The notes under the pieces are model-generated. The model did no database searches. It was not told where the DNA came from and saw nothing but the letters and a program-made list of their open reading frames with translations. A DNA stretch of 64,000 nucleotides from Novipirellula artificiosorum. Its GTDB lineage: Bacteria > Planctomycetota > Planctomycetia > Pirellulales > Pirellulaceae. The stretch is from NCBI RefSeq assembly GCF_007860135.1, contig NZ_SJPV01000006.1, forward strand, positions 353,304-417,303. Direction: 5' to 3'. A program made the translations under genes and the position numbers. How positions within the stretch are numbered: position 1 is the first letter of the stretch; every line of letters begins with the position of its first letter. Below, in pieces: positions 1 through 8,135 of this stretch.

Positions 1-163
1 TTGGAGTGGTAGGCTTTAGCCGATTGCGTGCTGGATCCTTACGGAATCGGCTAAAGCCTACGACTCCAACGTGCGCAGTCTGTTTTTGACTCAATCGATG
101 TAAGCGAATTGCATACACAGGGTTACGGAGAATGGGTTTGGACGGATGAATAATCCGGGCTAG
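1..163 (+). repeat. Intergenic hairpin repeat, copy 1 (left end cut by window)
   Basis: Positions 1-69 form a large inverted repeat whose arms contain TAGGCTTTAGCCGATT and AATCGGCTAAAGCCTA, with about 20 bases between the arms. The following ~90 bases, down to the motif ATCCGGGCTAG at 153-163, are shared with the copy at 13419-13598. A third, reverse-oriented partial copy lies at 54973-55092. The element lies downstream of a leftward gene; its left neighbour is outside the window. It encodes no plausible protein. Confidence 0.85.
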
Positions 164-242
164 AACGGCTTGCGGACGCATTCTGGTTTGGGTGCGACGA
201 TTGGCTACCGAGCGGCAGCGTGTTGTTTACGGCTTCGCGACC

Positions 243-989
243 CTACGGCTGCATTTTCTCGAGCCCAACTTCGTTGTAGAGGGCCAACATGCTGCCAGCT
301 TCTTCGATCTGTTTTCGATCGGATTGACTTAAGTAAGCGATCACTTGATGCGTCGAGCGAAATCGATCGACCGCAATCCCTCGTCGAATTGCCAATGAGG
401 TCTCTTTGGGCATTTTGCCGTCGGTTGCAATCCGCTGGTTGAGTGACATGCGGGCGAAAGGTGGCAGTCCGATTCTGCGGACCAAATTGAGCCGCGATGC
501 GAGATCTGCGAATTGCCCGTACTGCAAGGCGATATCGACATCGCTCGTTTCCTGAACGGTCGTCTTGTAGCTTGCCTCTCCGAATTCGATCGAATAGACG
601 CTGGCATCAGGATCAAACTCGGGTGTCGCCAAGATCCCGAGCCTGGCTTGTTGTTCACGTGTTTCCGCGGCACTTCGAGCTTGGGCCGTGATCCGTACCA
701 AGTCTTCGATCCCGATCGTCGAGCGTGTTTTGGTTTGCCGATCGAGCAAGATTACTCGTTTACGAGGTGAATCGTAAACGGTCACGAAGCGGTCCTCGAT
801 GATGGGCAGGTCATAGACCAAGCCACCATCGAATAGAATCAGGTGCTTAGCGACCGCATCCTTGCTGCTGCCCTCAAAAATGCTGGTTTCGACGCGAAAC
901 GTCGCGGGTTGAGCCCCCGCGGTTGCTGACAAACCGCAGGTCAGGGAAAAGACCCAAAGCAGCTGAAAAAGAGAATCGTTCCGTAGCAT
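243..989 (-). CDS. Secreted hypothetical protein
   Basis: A 248-residue protein with a typical N-terminal signal peptide (hydrophobic stretch about residues 7-25, likely cleavage after the AGA of ATAGAQP). The mature part is soluble, with no further membrane segments and no catalytic motif I recognise. It has an alternating beta pattern in the first 100 residues and helical, charged sequence after that. It stands alone between a repeat element and the divergently transcribed Lgt-like gene. The start was chosen because the signal peptide begins directly at this ATG. Function unknown; probably a planctomycete periplasmic protein. Confidence 0.75.
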   Translation of the reverse strand: MLRNDSLFQLLWVFSLTCGLSATAGAQPATFRVETSIFEGSSKDAVAKHLILFDGGLVYDLPIIEDRFVTVYDSPRKRVILLDRQTKTRSTIGIEDLVRITAQARSAAETREQQARLGILATPEFDPDASVYSIEFGEASYKTTVQETSDVDIALQYGQFADLASRLNLVRRIGLPPFARMSLNQRIATDGKMPKETSLAIRRGIAVDRFRSTHQVIAYLSQSDRKQIEEAGSMLALYNEVGLEKMQP

Positions 990-1173
990 TTGATTTCTGA
1001 CAGGGCAATGGAGGCAAGACGTCTGGACGCTTCTATCCGGTTCAACGTAGAAAAGATGCTTGCGGCGCGTCTAGATCAACCGTTCACTTTCCCCCTTTTC
1101 GGGATTGGATTCCGCCAGCCATCGTCGCCCTGGCTGCGTGTGAAACTCAATTCTTTCGTCGAGATCCCTTGTC

Positions 1174-2445
1174 ATGCGCAGCACCCTGTTTACGATTCCA
1201 CACGAATTTGCGGATCTACCGGTGTTCGGATTCGGGTGGGGCTTGATTTTGCTAGCGATCGCCTTGATCGTTCGGCTTGTGATTCTGCGCCGGCTTCAAA
1301 AGCATGCCTTTAGCGACTTTTTGTCGAGTGAAGCGATCATGTGGGGCGTCCTCGCGTTGGCGGTCGTGATCGTCTTGCCGATGGTGGAAATCAAGAACAT
1401 TGACGGCGCACCGGTGGGTATGGCGATTCGAGGCTACGGCGTGATGCTGTTGATCGGCGTTTTGACGGCGGTTGGCCTGGCCATGCTGCGTACACGGCGG
1501 CGCGGCATCGATCCCGAGGTGATCATCAACATGGCGCCCTGGGTGTTCATTGGCGGAATCGCCGGAGCTCGGTTGTTTTATGTGATTCAATATCGCGACC
1601 GTTTCATTGGCGACTCGCTTTCCGAAACGGTTCGTGGCATCTTGACGTTCACCGAAGGCGGCTTGGTCGTTTACGGTGGGTTCATTTTTGGTGTGTTGGC
1701 AGCCGTGTTCTTCGTGGTTCGCCACCGTTTGCCCGTTCTGAAACTGGGTGATGCCATCGTGCCGTGCATGTTCTTAGGACTGTTTTTTGGGCGGATGGGA
1801 TGCCTCCTGAACGGCTGTTGCTACGGGGGTCAGTGTGCCGAATACTGGGCCGCACTCCACTTCCCGGTCGGCAGCCCCGTGTACGTTGAGCAACTTGAAA
1901 AGGGTGTATTGGTTGGATTGGAAATCGATGAATCCTCAGGTCGAATCGAAAGCGTTCGTAAGGGTAGTCTCGCGGACAAGGCCGGGATTTCCAGCGGCAG
2001 CCGAGTCGAACGGATTCGCCTCGATGATCGATACCTGCGTGATGTCCCCAAAGACCGGCCCATTGAACGTGCACCGCGAGGTTTGTTGATGCTCGTTGAT
2101 GGCAAGACCTATCAATGGAGTCCCGATCAATTACCGCCGCGAGCCGAAGCGGTCCAACCGGCTCAATTGATCAGCAGTTTTTCGGCGATCTGCTTGTGTG
2201 GACTACTGTGTGCCGCCTCGTACGTGTTTCGACGCGAAGGAGCGATTATGATGTTGGGGTTCGCGAGCTACGCCGTGCTCCGCTTTGGTTTGGAGTGGAT
2301 ACGAGTCGATGAGAAGGGGCAATTTGGAACAAGCCTGTCCATATCGCAATGGGTCAGCGTCATGGTGCTCGCCGGATCGGTCGCCGGATTGATCTGGATT
2401 TATCGGCGCGGTGCAATACAGTCAGTCCCAACCGCAAACACGTGA
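1174..2445 (+). CDS. lgt: Prolipoprotein diacylglyceryl transferase-like protein with PDZ-like insert
   Basis: Lgt moves diacylglycerol from phosphatidylglycerol to the lipobox cysteine of prolipoproteins in the cytoplasmic membrane. This 423-residue protein has several membrane segments (about 20-40, 55-72, 88-104, 120-138, 163-184, 192-208, 335-352, 390-410) and the family signatures GGLVVYGGFIFG (162-173) and GRMGCLLNGCCYGG (206-219). The HGG of classical Lgt is YGG here. Between the NGCCYG loop and the next helix (the position of the usual HPTQLYE, here VQPAQLIS at 328-335) sits an extra ~100-residue soluble domain (about 225-325). It contains a PDZ-like core with SLADKAGISSGSRV near 265-278. 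The usual family length is near 270-300, so the insert explains the extra size. The methyltransferase gene overlaps its stop codon. The family call is firm; activity with this insert is inferred. Confidence 0.85.
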   Translation: MRSTLFTIPHEFADLPVFGFGWGLILLAIALIVRLVILRRLQKHAFSDFLSSEAIMWGVLALAVVIVLPMVEIKNIDGAPVGMAIRGYGVMLLIGVLTAVGLAMLRTRRRGIDPEVIINMAPWVFIGGIAGARLFYVIQYRDRFIGDSLSETVRGILTFTEGGLVVYGGFIFGVLAAVFFVVRHRLPVLKLGDAIVPCMFLGLFFGRMGCLLNGCCYGGQCAEYWAALHFPVGSPVYVEQLEKGVLVGLEIDESSGRIESVRKGSLADKAGISSGSRVERIRLDDRYLRDVPKDRPIERAPRGLLMLVDGKTYQWSPDQLPPRAEAVQPAQLISSFSAICLCGLLCAASYVFRREGAIMMLGFASYAVLRFGLEWIRVDEKGQFGTSLSISQWVSVMVLAGSVAGLIWIYRRGAIQSVPTANT

Positions 2446-3215
2446 ATACTCAAAAACAGTTCAAGGCGATGCCGCTGAATCGAGTCAGACAACTTGAATG
2501 GATGGACGATCCATCGCTTCCGGAATCCGATCGTCGATGGGCGCTCGCGGGTTTGTCGCGAATCAATCGGCTCAGCGGCGTTGCCGATGTCCTGCTCCAT
2601 CAACTTCAACACTACGCACGCTCGTTACCGGAGCGGCCGCTACGAGTCCTTGATCTGGCGAGTGGTGAAGGGGATTTGCCGATCCATTGGGCTTTGAAAG
2701 CAAAATTGGCCAATGCAAAGCATGCCGATTGGGATTTGTGTGTGACCGCCAGCGATTCCTGCGACCGGGCCATCGAGCAGCAGCAGCGTCGAGCTGAGCA
2801 AGCGGGCGTCGGAATTCGAAGTTTGCAAATGGATTGTTTGAATGTTCCACTACCGAGCGGTTTCGACGTGATCGTTTGTTCGTTGTTGATGCACCAGCTT
2901 GACGAGTCCCAGGTTTTTCGGCTGCTTCAAGCGATGCAGCTGGCCTCGACTCGAGCGATGCTCGTTTGCGATTTCGAGCGGACCCGGTGGAATTTGGCAA
3001 TCATCAAGACCGCGTCGCACTTATTGACTCGATCGCCCGTGTTTCATCATGACAGCGCCATCAGCGTCAAATCGGCGTTCACACGCGAAGAATTCGCACG
3101 CATTGCCCGCGCCGCATTGACCCGGCCAGTTCGAATTCGCTCTGTTGTTCCTTGCCGGTTCATGATGGTGGCCGATGAATCGGTTGTACCGGTTGTATCG
3201 CCTGTCTTCGCCTAA
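2442..3215 (+). CDS. Class I SAM-dependent methyltransferase
   Basis: The GTG start at 2442 overlaps the TGA of the Lgt-like gene (GTGA), which suggests translational coupling; an in-frame ATG lies at 2469. The product is about 257 residues. A glycine-rich motif I, VLDLASGEGDLP, sits near residues 69-80 and marks SAM binding. VIVCSLLMHQLDE is the motif IV region, and a Rossmann-like pattern follows. There is no signal peptide, so it is cytoplasmic. The substrate cannot be read from the sequence. Similar methyltransferases act on quinones, lipids or polyketides, and the link to Lgt hints at, but does not show, a lipid-related role. Confidence 0.75.
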   Translation: MNTQKQFKAMPLNRVRQLEWMDDPSLPESDRRWALAGLSRINRLSGVADVLLHQLQHYARSLPERPLRVLDLASGEGDLPIHWALKAKLANAKHADWDLCVTASDSCDRAIEQQQRRAEQAGVGIRSLQMDCLNVPLPSGFDVIVCSLLMHQLDESQVFRLLQAMQLASTRAMLVCDFERTRWNLAIIKTASHLLTRSPVFHHDSAISVKSAFTREEFARIARAALTRPVRIRSVVPCRFMMVADESVVPVVSPVFA

Positions 3216-3465
3216 GATCGACCCCCCGTCCTTTTGCCGATCCCCGCTCGCCCTATTCCGCCACCAAAGCGGCGTCGGATCACTTGGCTCGAGCTTGGAA
3301 AACGACCGTTCAGTAGTACCTCGACCATCGATCGTGGTGGCAAGCCATTCTTGACGGGAAGTATCAATTGCAGCGTCTTGGAGGCACCAGCGAATGGGTG
3401 GCGCGGAGCGGGAAAGCGATGCCACCGGCTTGCCAACCCGCGGTTTGGGATTACGAATCAACCAC

Positions 3466-4557
3466 CTACAACGAGCGGAGGAACCTTGTCACGCGGTTGC
3501 CAAAGTCGTGCACGTCCATTCCGACCACTCGCTCGAAGTCCTCAATCCGCTGGTCTCGATCGTAGTTTTCCAGCGGTGGCCGAGAGGCGGTGTGATTTAG
3601 GATCGCCGCGAATTGTTGTGGTTGACGTTCCGCCAAATAGAACATGACGGCCCATGAAACGGCGTAAGCCTGATTGACTTGTTTGACATCTTCGAACATT
3701 TCGTCACTGCCGACCAAACAATGGATTTTTGTCGCCAGCAAGCCATCTTCGTTGGCAAGGCCCTGCTGATTCAGTTCTCGCAAACTGTCGACGTTCACTC
3801 GCTCGGCGCGTCGACCTGCGGTTTGGGTCACGGTCATCGCTTCGGGTTCGAACAATTGCCCAATCCCTTCGGTGATCCAGCGGGGGGTGTCATTGACTCG
3901 GCTGTGAACGCCGCTGTTGAACGCCGATTGATGGGCTGCCTCGTGGCGGACCGTTGCGGCAATGATCGACGAATGTCGTCCGTCATGGGTCATGACGCGA
4001 TTGGATAAAATCGAATAGACGCCTGCGACACGACTCATATCGATGCCTACTTTTTTGAATTCCGTATACATCGCGACCTCGTCCGGAAACACGATGGCGA
4101 CCATCGGAAAACGACCTTTTCGCGTCCGTACGCCTCGTTTGCTCATGTAGCTGATAAAGCCACGATGGGACTGTTCAAACAAATGAGGCCAACGGTTACC
4201 CCGCCCGCGTGGCTGGACGATCAAGAAGTTGGAAGTCGATACCACCTCGTAACCCTTTCCGAATTCGGCTTGTAACTGATTGCGAAACAGTGGGACCGAG
4301 ATCGGTTCGTACGATTGGCCGAGTTGGCGAATTTGCGTGTTCGGTTCCGTTGGATCGATCGAGTGCAGCCAACCGTCGGTCCCAATCACAATCATTTCTC
4401 GGGCAAGGCTGACGAGTGGCAATCCTTGGCGAATTCGACCCCCTTCGCGGAATTCAATCAAACCGGTGACTTGGGCGAGCGCCCGTCTTGGCGATCCAAT
4501 GGATACGCATGCAAGAACCAGAATCGCGGCGAAGGCCGTTCGCTTGAAAACCATCAA
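3466..4557 (-). CDS. Secreted DUF1570-type protein with HEXXH motif
   Basis: A 363-residue protein with a signal peptide (cleavage probably after ALA near residue 28). It contains the zinc-metallopeptidase signature HEAAH at residues 205-209, inside VRHEAAHQ, followed by WITEGIGQLFEPE, where the glutamate could be the third zinc ligand as in gluzincin-like enzymes. This arrangement is characteristic of DUF1570, a family abundant in planctomycetes and presumed to be peptidases. Transcribed alone, convergent with the methyltransferase gene; about 250 bases without a recognisable gene separate the two. Peptidase activity is inferred from the motif only. Confidence 0.75.
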   Translation of the reverse strand: MMVFKRTAFAAILVLACVSIGSPRRALAQVTGLIEFREGGRIRQGLPLVSLAREMIVIGTDGWLHSIDPTEPNTQIRQLGQSYEPISVPLFRNQLQAEFGKGYEVVSTSNFLIVQPRGRGNRWPHLFEQSHRGFISYMSKRGVRTRKGRFPMVAIVFPDEVAMYTEFKKVGIDMSRVAGVYSILSNRVMTHDGRHSSIIAATVRHEAAHQSAFNSGVHSRVNDTPRWITEGIGQLFEPEAMTVTQTAGRRAERVNVDSLRELNQQGLANEDGLLATKIHCLVGSDEMFEDVKQVNQAYAVSWAVMFYLAERQPQQFAAILNHTASRPPLENYDRDQRIEDFERVVGMDVHDFGNRVTRFLRSL

Positions 4558-4732
4558 ATCAGTCCAGCAGTCGAGGGGGAACGGTGTAGAAACCGAGTCC
4601 GTGAATCGATACAGTGCACCTCAACCGTAGGTTACAATTGGGGGCTGGTGAGGATTGGCCGAGCGTGTCACGGGCAATTGACCGTCGCCGTGGCCCAGTA
4701 CGTTTGACCGAGTAGCGACAACAAGGAATGCG

Positions 4733-6037
4733 ATGAAGATGACAATCAAATCGATCGTCACGATTGGATGGAACAACAGCGCCATCGTGGCCGCCGTTGT
4801 GTTGCTTGGGATCGTCTCGGCGGCTGTGGCTGAGGAACGAGCATCGACCGATTTGAAGAATGATGTCCTGGAATGGATTGATCAACTCGACAGTCCAAGT
4901 GTGTCAAAGCGTGCAGCGGCAGAGCAAGCGTTGATCGAAGCGGGACCTGAGGCGCTGCCGTTTCTGCCTGAGACGAAGCAGGGGATGTCGATCGAGGCGA
5001 GCGAGCGTTTGGCACGAGTGCGCAGCTCGTTGCGTTCCACTCGTGCGGAAACCAACTCGGATGCGATCACCGTTCGACTCGACGGAGCATCGACGCTCGG
5101 TGATGCTCTTGAAGCGATCAGCCGCGACAGTGGTATCGAATTCGAGTATCCCGGAGACCAAAGCATTCCGATCGAAGCCGTCGCGACACCACTTTCGTTT
5201 TGGCACGCAGTTGACTATGTGCTGGATCAAGCAGACTTGGACATCAACTTTTATGGTGGCGATCGGGACACGTTGCAGTTGCAGAAACGGGAGGAAGATC
5301 GTCCTTCGCGAGTCGACTCTGCCGCCTACACTGGGGTCTATCGAATTGAACCTACATCGGTAACATCGCGTCGGGTGCTGAACCACCCGAACCTGAGCGC
5401 ACTCAACATCAGCATGGAAATTAGTTGGGAGCCGCGACTGACGCCGATTGGTATGTCGATCCCTGTGACCCAATTACGAGGAAAGCTTGATGATGGTGCG
5501 ATGCTGAAACCTCAAGAATCTGGTGAGACGATCGACATCGCGACCCATAGCGACATTTCGTTCAGCGAGTTTTATCTGCCGATGCAATTGCCGGCGGGTC
5601 AACCGGAATCGATCGAATCGCTCTCCGGCGTGATCCATGCATTGTTACCCGGTCAACGCCAAACCTTCGAGTTGCCGCTATCCGATTCGGCCGCCAACAA
5701 GAAAATCGATGCGATGGAAGTCAAGGTTGAGTCCATTCGCAAGAATGGACCCCTTCATGAGATTCGGATCGCCGTGACGCTGGAAGAGGCCGGACGGTCG
5801 CTGGAAAGCCACCGCCAATGGATTTTTGAAAACAAAGCCTTCGTACGGCGACCCGATGGATCGCACGCAGAACACTTGGGGTATGAGGTCTTTCGGCAAT
5901 CCACCGATGGTGCGGGCATCGGCTATTTGTTCGATCTTGGTGACTCGGCACGCGAATCGATCTTTGTCTACGAATCGCCGACCGCGGTCGCGGAAAGCGA
6001 AGTCTCGTTCGTCCTCCAAGATATCCCGCTGCCGTAG
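4733..6037 (+). CDS. Secreted hypothetical protein with HEAT-like and STN/secretin-like segments
   Basis: A 434-residue protein. Residues 1-33 form a signal peptide ending AVAEE. Residues about 40-85 (DSPSVSKRAAAEQALIEAG) resemble the HEAT-like start seen in many secreted planctomycete proteins. Residues about 105-180 (ASTLGDALEAISRDSGI) resemble an STN/secretin N-domain fold. The rest is beta-rich and unassigned. It is divergent from the DUF1570 gene and convergent with the repeat protein downstream, only 12 bases apart. No catalytic residues stand out; a role in the envelope is inferred from the signal peptide. Confidence 0.7.
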   Translation: MKMTIKSIVTIGWNNSAIVAAVVLLGIVSAAVAEERASTDLKNDVLEWIDQLDSPSVSKRAAAEQALIEAGPEALPFLPETKQGMSIEASERLARVRSSLRSTRAETNSDAITVRLDGASTLGDALEAISRDSGIEFEYPGDQSIPIEAVATPLSFWHAVDYVLDQADLDINFYGGDRDTLQLQKREEDRPSRVDSAAYTGVYRIEPTSVTSRRVLNHPNLSALNISMEISWEPRLTPIGMSIPVTQLRGKLDDGAMLKPQESGETIDIATHSDISFSEFYLPMQLPAGQPESIESLSGVIHALLPGQRQTFELPLSDSAANKKIDAMEVKVESIRKNGPLHEIRIAVTLEEAGRSLESHRQWIFENKAFVRRPDGSHAEHLGYEVFRQSTDGAGIGYLFDLGDSARESIFVYESPTAVAESEVSFVLQDIPLP

Positions 6038-6049
6038 CTCCTTTGCGAC

Positions 6050-6997
6050 TCAGTCCGCTTTTTCTTGAGGCGACTCTTTTTGATCACCAGAATCGGAAAG
6101 TGACATTTCTTCCGTCTCCGCTTCTGGTTCCGGCGCCTCTTCGCGGTCGCTCGATGCATCGGGCTCAGCGGTTGCATCGGGCTCAGCGGTTGCTTCGGGC
6201 TCAGCGGTTGCTTCGGGTTCAGCGGTTGCTTCGGGTTCAGCGGTTGCTTCGGGTTCAGCGGTTGCTTCGGGTTCAGCGATTGCTTCGGGTTCAGACGTTG
6301 CCTCGGGTTCAGCGGTTGCTTCGGGTTCCGCGGTTGCCTCGGGTTCCGCAGTTGCCTCGGGTTCCGCAGTTGCCTCGGGTTCCGCAGTTGCCTCGGGTTC
6401 CGCAGTTGCCTCGGGTTCCGCAGTTGCCTCGGGTTCAGCGGAGGGTCGGCGGCGACCGCGAGGTCCCTCTGGGCTCGCTGCTGGATCGTCGCTGGTGTCA
6501 ATCACGACGTCGTCGGGCATGTGCGTGAGCGTCGGTTCCGCAATCGGAATCAACTCCTTGCTCCATTCGTACTTGTAGGCATGGAGTCGAAACAGCATCA
6601 ACTGACCATTGTTCGGTTGATAGACGGCATACAGATTGTAGTCACGAAACGGCAGCCCTGATGCCCAACTGTAAACCTCCACGGTGAAGTTCCCATCCTG
6701 AAATGTCTCCTTTGGCGGTTTGCCGATCATCTGTTGGACCATCTGATTGCTCATGATCTCGTTTTCGGGCACCGCATTGTGAAGCACGTTCTGATTGGCG
6801 ACTTGATCATGCGCGCGTTGAACCGCAGCACGCGCGACTTTGTAGTCATAAAACAATGCAGCGGATACCAATCCTAAGACGAGTAACAGCAGCACGAGTC
6901 GACGGTTGCTTGAGGTGCTGTTGTTGCTCTGATCGGATTGGGGTTGCGACTGCTCAGAGTTCACGGGTTCGGGCTGGTGTGACATCATAGGATCCAT
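6050..6997 (-). CDS. Single-span membrane protein with EPEATA hexapeptide repeats
   Basis: A 315-residue protein. Residues 1-30 are polar, rich in Q, S and N. One membrane segment lies at about 33-50 (LVLLLLVLGLVSAALFY). A folded domain of ~120 residues follows (VEVYSWASGLPFRDYNLYAVYQ near 106-127), then a low-complexity tail. The tail holds 16 hexads of AEPEAT type (residues 187-282) and an acidic C-terminus. Repeats of E, P and A make an extended, highly negative spacer. An in-frame ATG for a three-residue-shorter start (MMSHQ) also exists. Function unknown; the architecture suggests a membrane-anchored domain with a flexible acidic arm. Confidence 0.75.
   Translation of the reverse strand: MDPMMSHQPEPVNSEQSQPQSDQSNNSTSSNRRLVLLLLVLGLVSAALFYDYKVARAAVQRAHDQVANQNVLHNAVPENEIMSNQMVQQMIGKPPKETFQDGNFTVEVYSWASGLPFRDYNLYAVYQPNNGQLMLFRLHAYKYEWSKELIPIAEPTLTHMPDDVVIDTSDDPAASPEGPRGRRRPSAEPEATAEPEATAEPEATAEPEATAEPEATAEPEATAEPEATAEPEATSEPEAIAEPEATAEPEATAEPEATAEPEATAEPEATAEPDATAEPDASSDREEAPEPEAETEEMSLSDSGDQKESPQEKAD
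6152..6439 (-). repeat. 18-bp tandem repeats encoding AEPEAT hexads
   Basis: Sixteen in-frame 18-bp units lie inside the hypothetical membrane protein gene. On the plus strand the units fall into two subtypes: one around 6190-6300 with GGGTTCAGCGGTTGCTTC, another around 6330-6430 with GGGTTCCGCAGTTGCCTC. Blocks of identical neighbours imply recent local duplication, so copy number probably varies between strains. Confidence 0.9.
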
Positions 6998-7127
6998 TAG
7001 AACAGGACAGAAACAGGGAATTAATAAGCCGTTTGAAGCGGCGCATTGCCATCGTTGCCGAGAGGATCATTGTATCGCAACCCATCCTGTCCATGTGCAA
7101 GCGATCTTCACTGGAACCATCCCTTTT

Positions 7128-8105
7128 ATGCATGACCCACGCGACACCGAGTTCTCCGCCTTATCCGTTGACGCGTTGGTCGAACAACTTCGGCTGCGGG
7201 CAACGGAACTTGGATTTGTCGGGTTCGGAATCTCAGCGGCGGTCGAGTCGACCGGCTTTTCCGATTTGGTTCGCTGGATCGATGCGGGCTATGCAGGCCA
7301 AATGGATTACTTTGCCAATCGTCTCGATGCCTACCGCCATCCCGGGGGTGTGTTGGAGGGTTGCCGAGCTGTCATTTGCTTGGCCTACCCCTATCCCGCC
7401 GGTCCCTCTGCGGACGTTCCGTCAGGGTTTGGCAGAGTGGCACGCTACGCATGGCCGGGAATCGATTACCATGACATTGTGCATCCGAAGTTGAAGAAAC
7501 TGTGCCGCATGATCCGCCGATGGGATCCTGACTCCAGCGCACGCGGCGTGATTGATACCGCACCGATCCTGGAACGCGAATATGCGCAGCGTGCTGGCCT
7601 GGGGTGGCGGGGCAAGAACACCCTGCTGCTGAACAAACAACTCGGCAGCTACTTCTTCCTTGCCTGTGTATTGGCCGACATCGAGTTACCCCCGACGGAA
7701 CCGCACGAGTCCTCGCACTGTGGAACCTGTACTGCATGTTTGGACCAGTGTCCAACCGATGCGTTTGTCCGTCCCGGCGTCCTCGATGCAACGCGGTGCA
7801 TCAGCTACTTGACGATTGAACACCGTGGTGAGATTTCCCCGGAGTTTCACGAGCCCATCGGAGATTGGTTGTTTGGCTGCGATGTGTGTCAACAGGTCTG
7901 TCCATGGAACCAAAAACGGTCGCGTCAAGTGACGGCGCCCGAGGCTTCGTCTCCGTTACAAGCCGTTTCGCTGCAAGAAGTCGACCAGTTGGACGAGGCA
8001 TCGTTCCGCCAGACCTACCGCAAGACTCCCTTTTGGCGGACCCGTCTGAGCGGCATTCGGCGAAACGCAAAGATCGTCCGTTACAACGGCCGCATCGGAA
8101 GTTAG
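7128..8105 (+). CDS. queG: Epoxyqueuosine reductase
   Basis: QueG carries out the last step of queuosine synthesis, reducing epoxyqueuosine to queuosine in tRNA with cobalamin and two [4Fe-4S] clusters. The product is about 325 residues; the ATG at 7128 was chosen because residues before it are not family-like. The N-terminal cobalamin-binding region includes VICLAYPY. The ferredoxin-like part has CGTCTACLDQCPTDA and CDVCQQVCPWN, giving all eight cluster cysteines. RGVIDTAPILEREYAQRAGLGW and GKNTLLLN are typical QueG stretches. It is a monocistronic, soluble cytoplasmic enzyme. The C-terminus is short and lacks the HEAT repeats of longer homologues. Confidence 0.93.
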   Translation: MHDPRDTEFSALSVDALVEQLRLRATELGFVGFGISAAVESTGFSDLVRWIDAGYAGQMDYFANRLDAYRHPGGVLEGCRAVICLAYPYPAGPSADVPSGFGRVARYAWPGIDYHDIVHPKLKKLCRMIRRWDPDSSARGVIDTAPILEREYAQRAGLGWRGKNTLLLNKQLGSYFFLACVLADIELPPTEPHESSHCGTCTACLDQCPTDAFVRPGVLDATRCISYLTIEHRGEISPEFHEPIGDWLFGCDVCQQVCPWNQKRSRQVTAPEASSPLQAVSLQEVDQLDEASFRQTYRKTPFWRTRLSGIRRNAKIVRYNGRIGS

Positions 8106-8135
8106 CGGATCATGAAGGCGGGTGCATTGCGATCC

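Noticed and set aside
6152..6439. CRISPR-like periodic repeats
   Set aside because: Units are contiguous 18-mers in a coding frame, with no spacers and no cas genes.
5968..6528. Repeat-rich frames (PRQLRN, RVQRLL types) opposite and beside the EPEATA gene
   Set aside because: They are alternative readings of the 18-bp tandem repeat; only the frame with a membrane segment and a folded domain extends beyond it.
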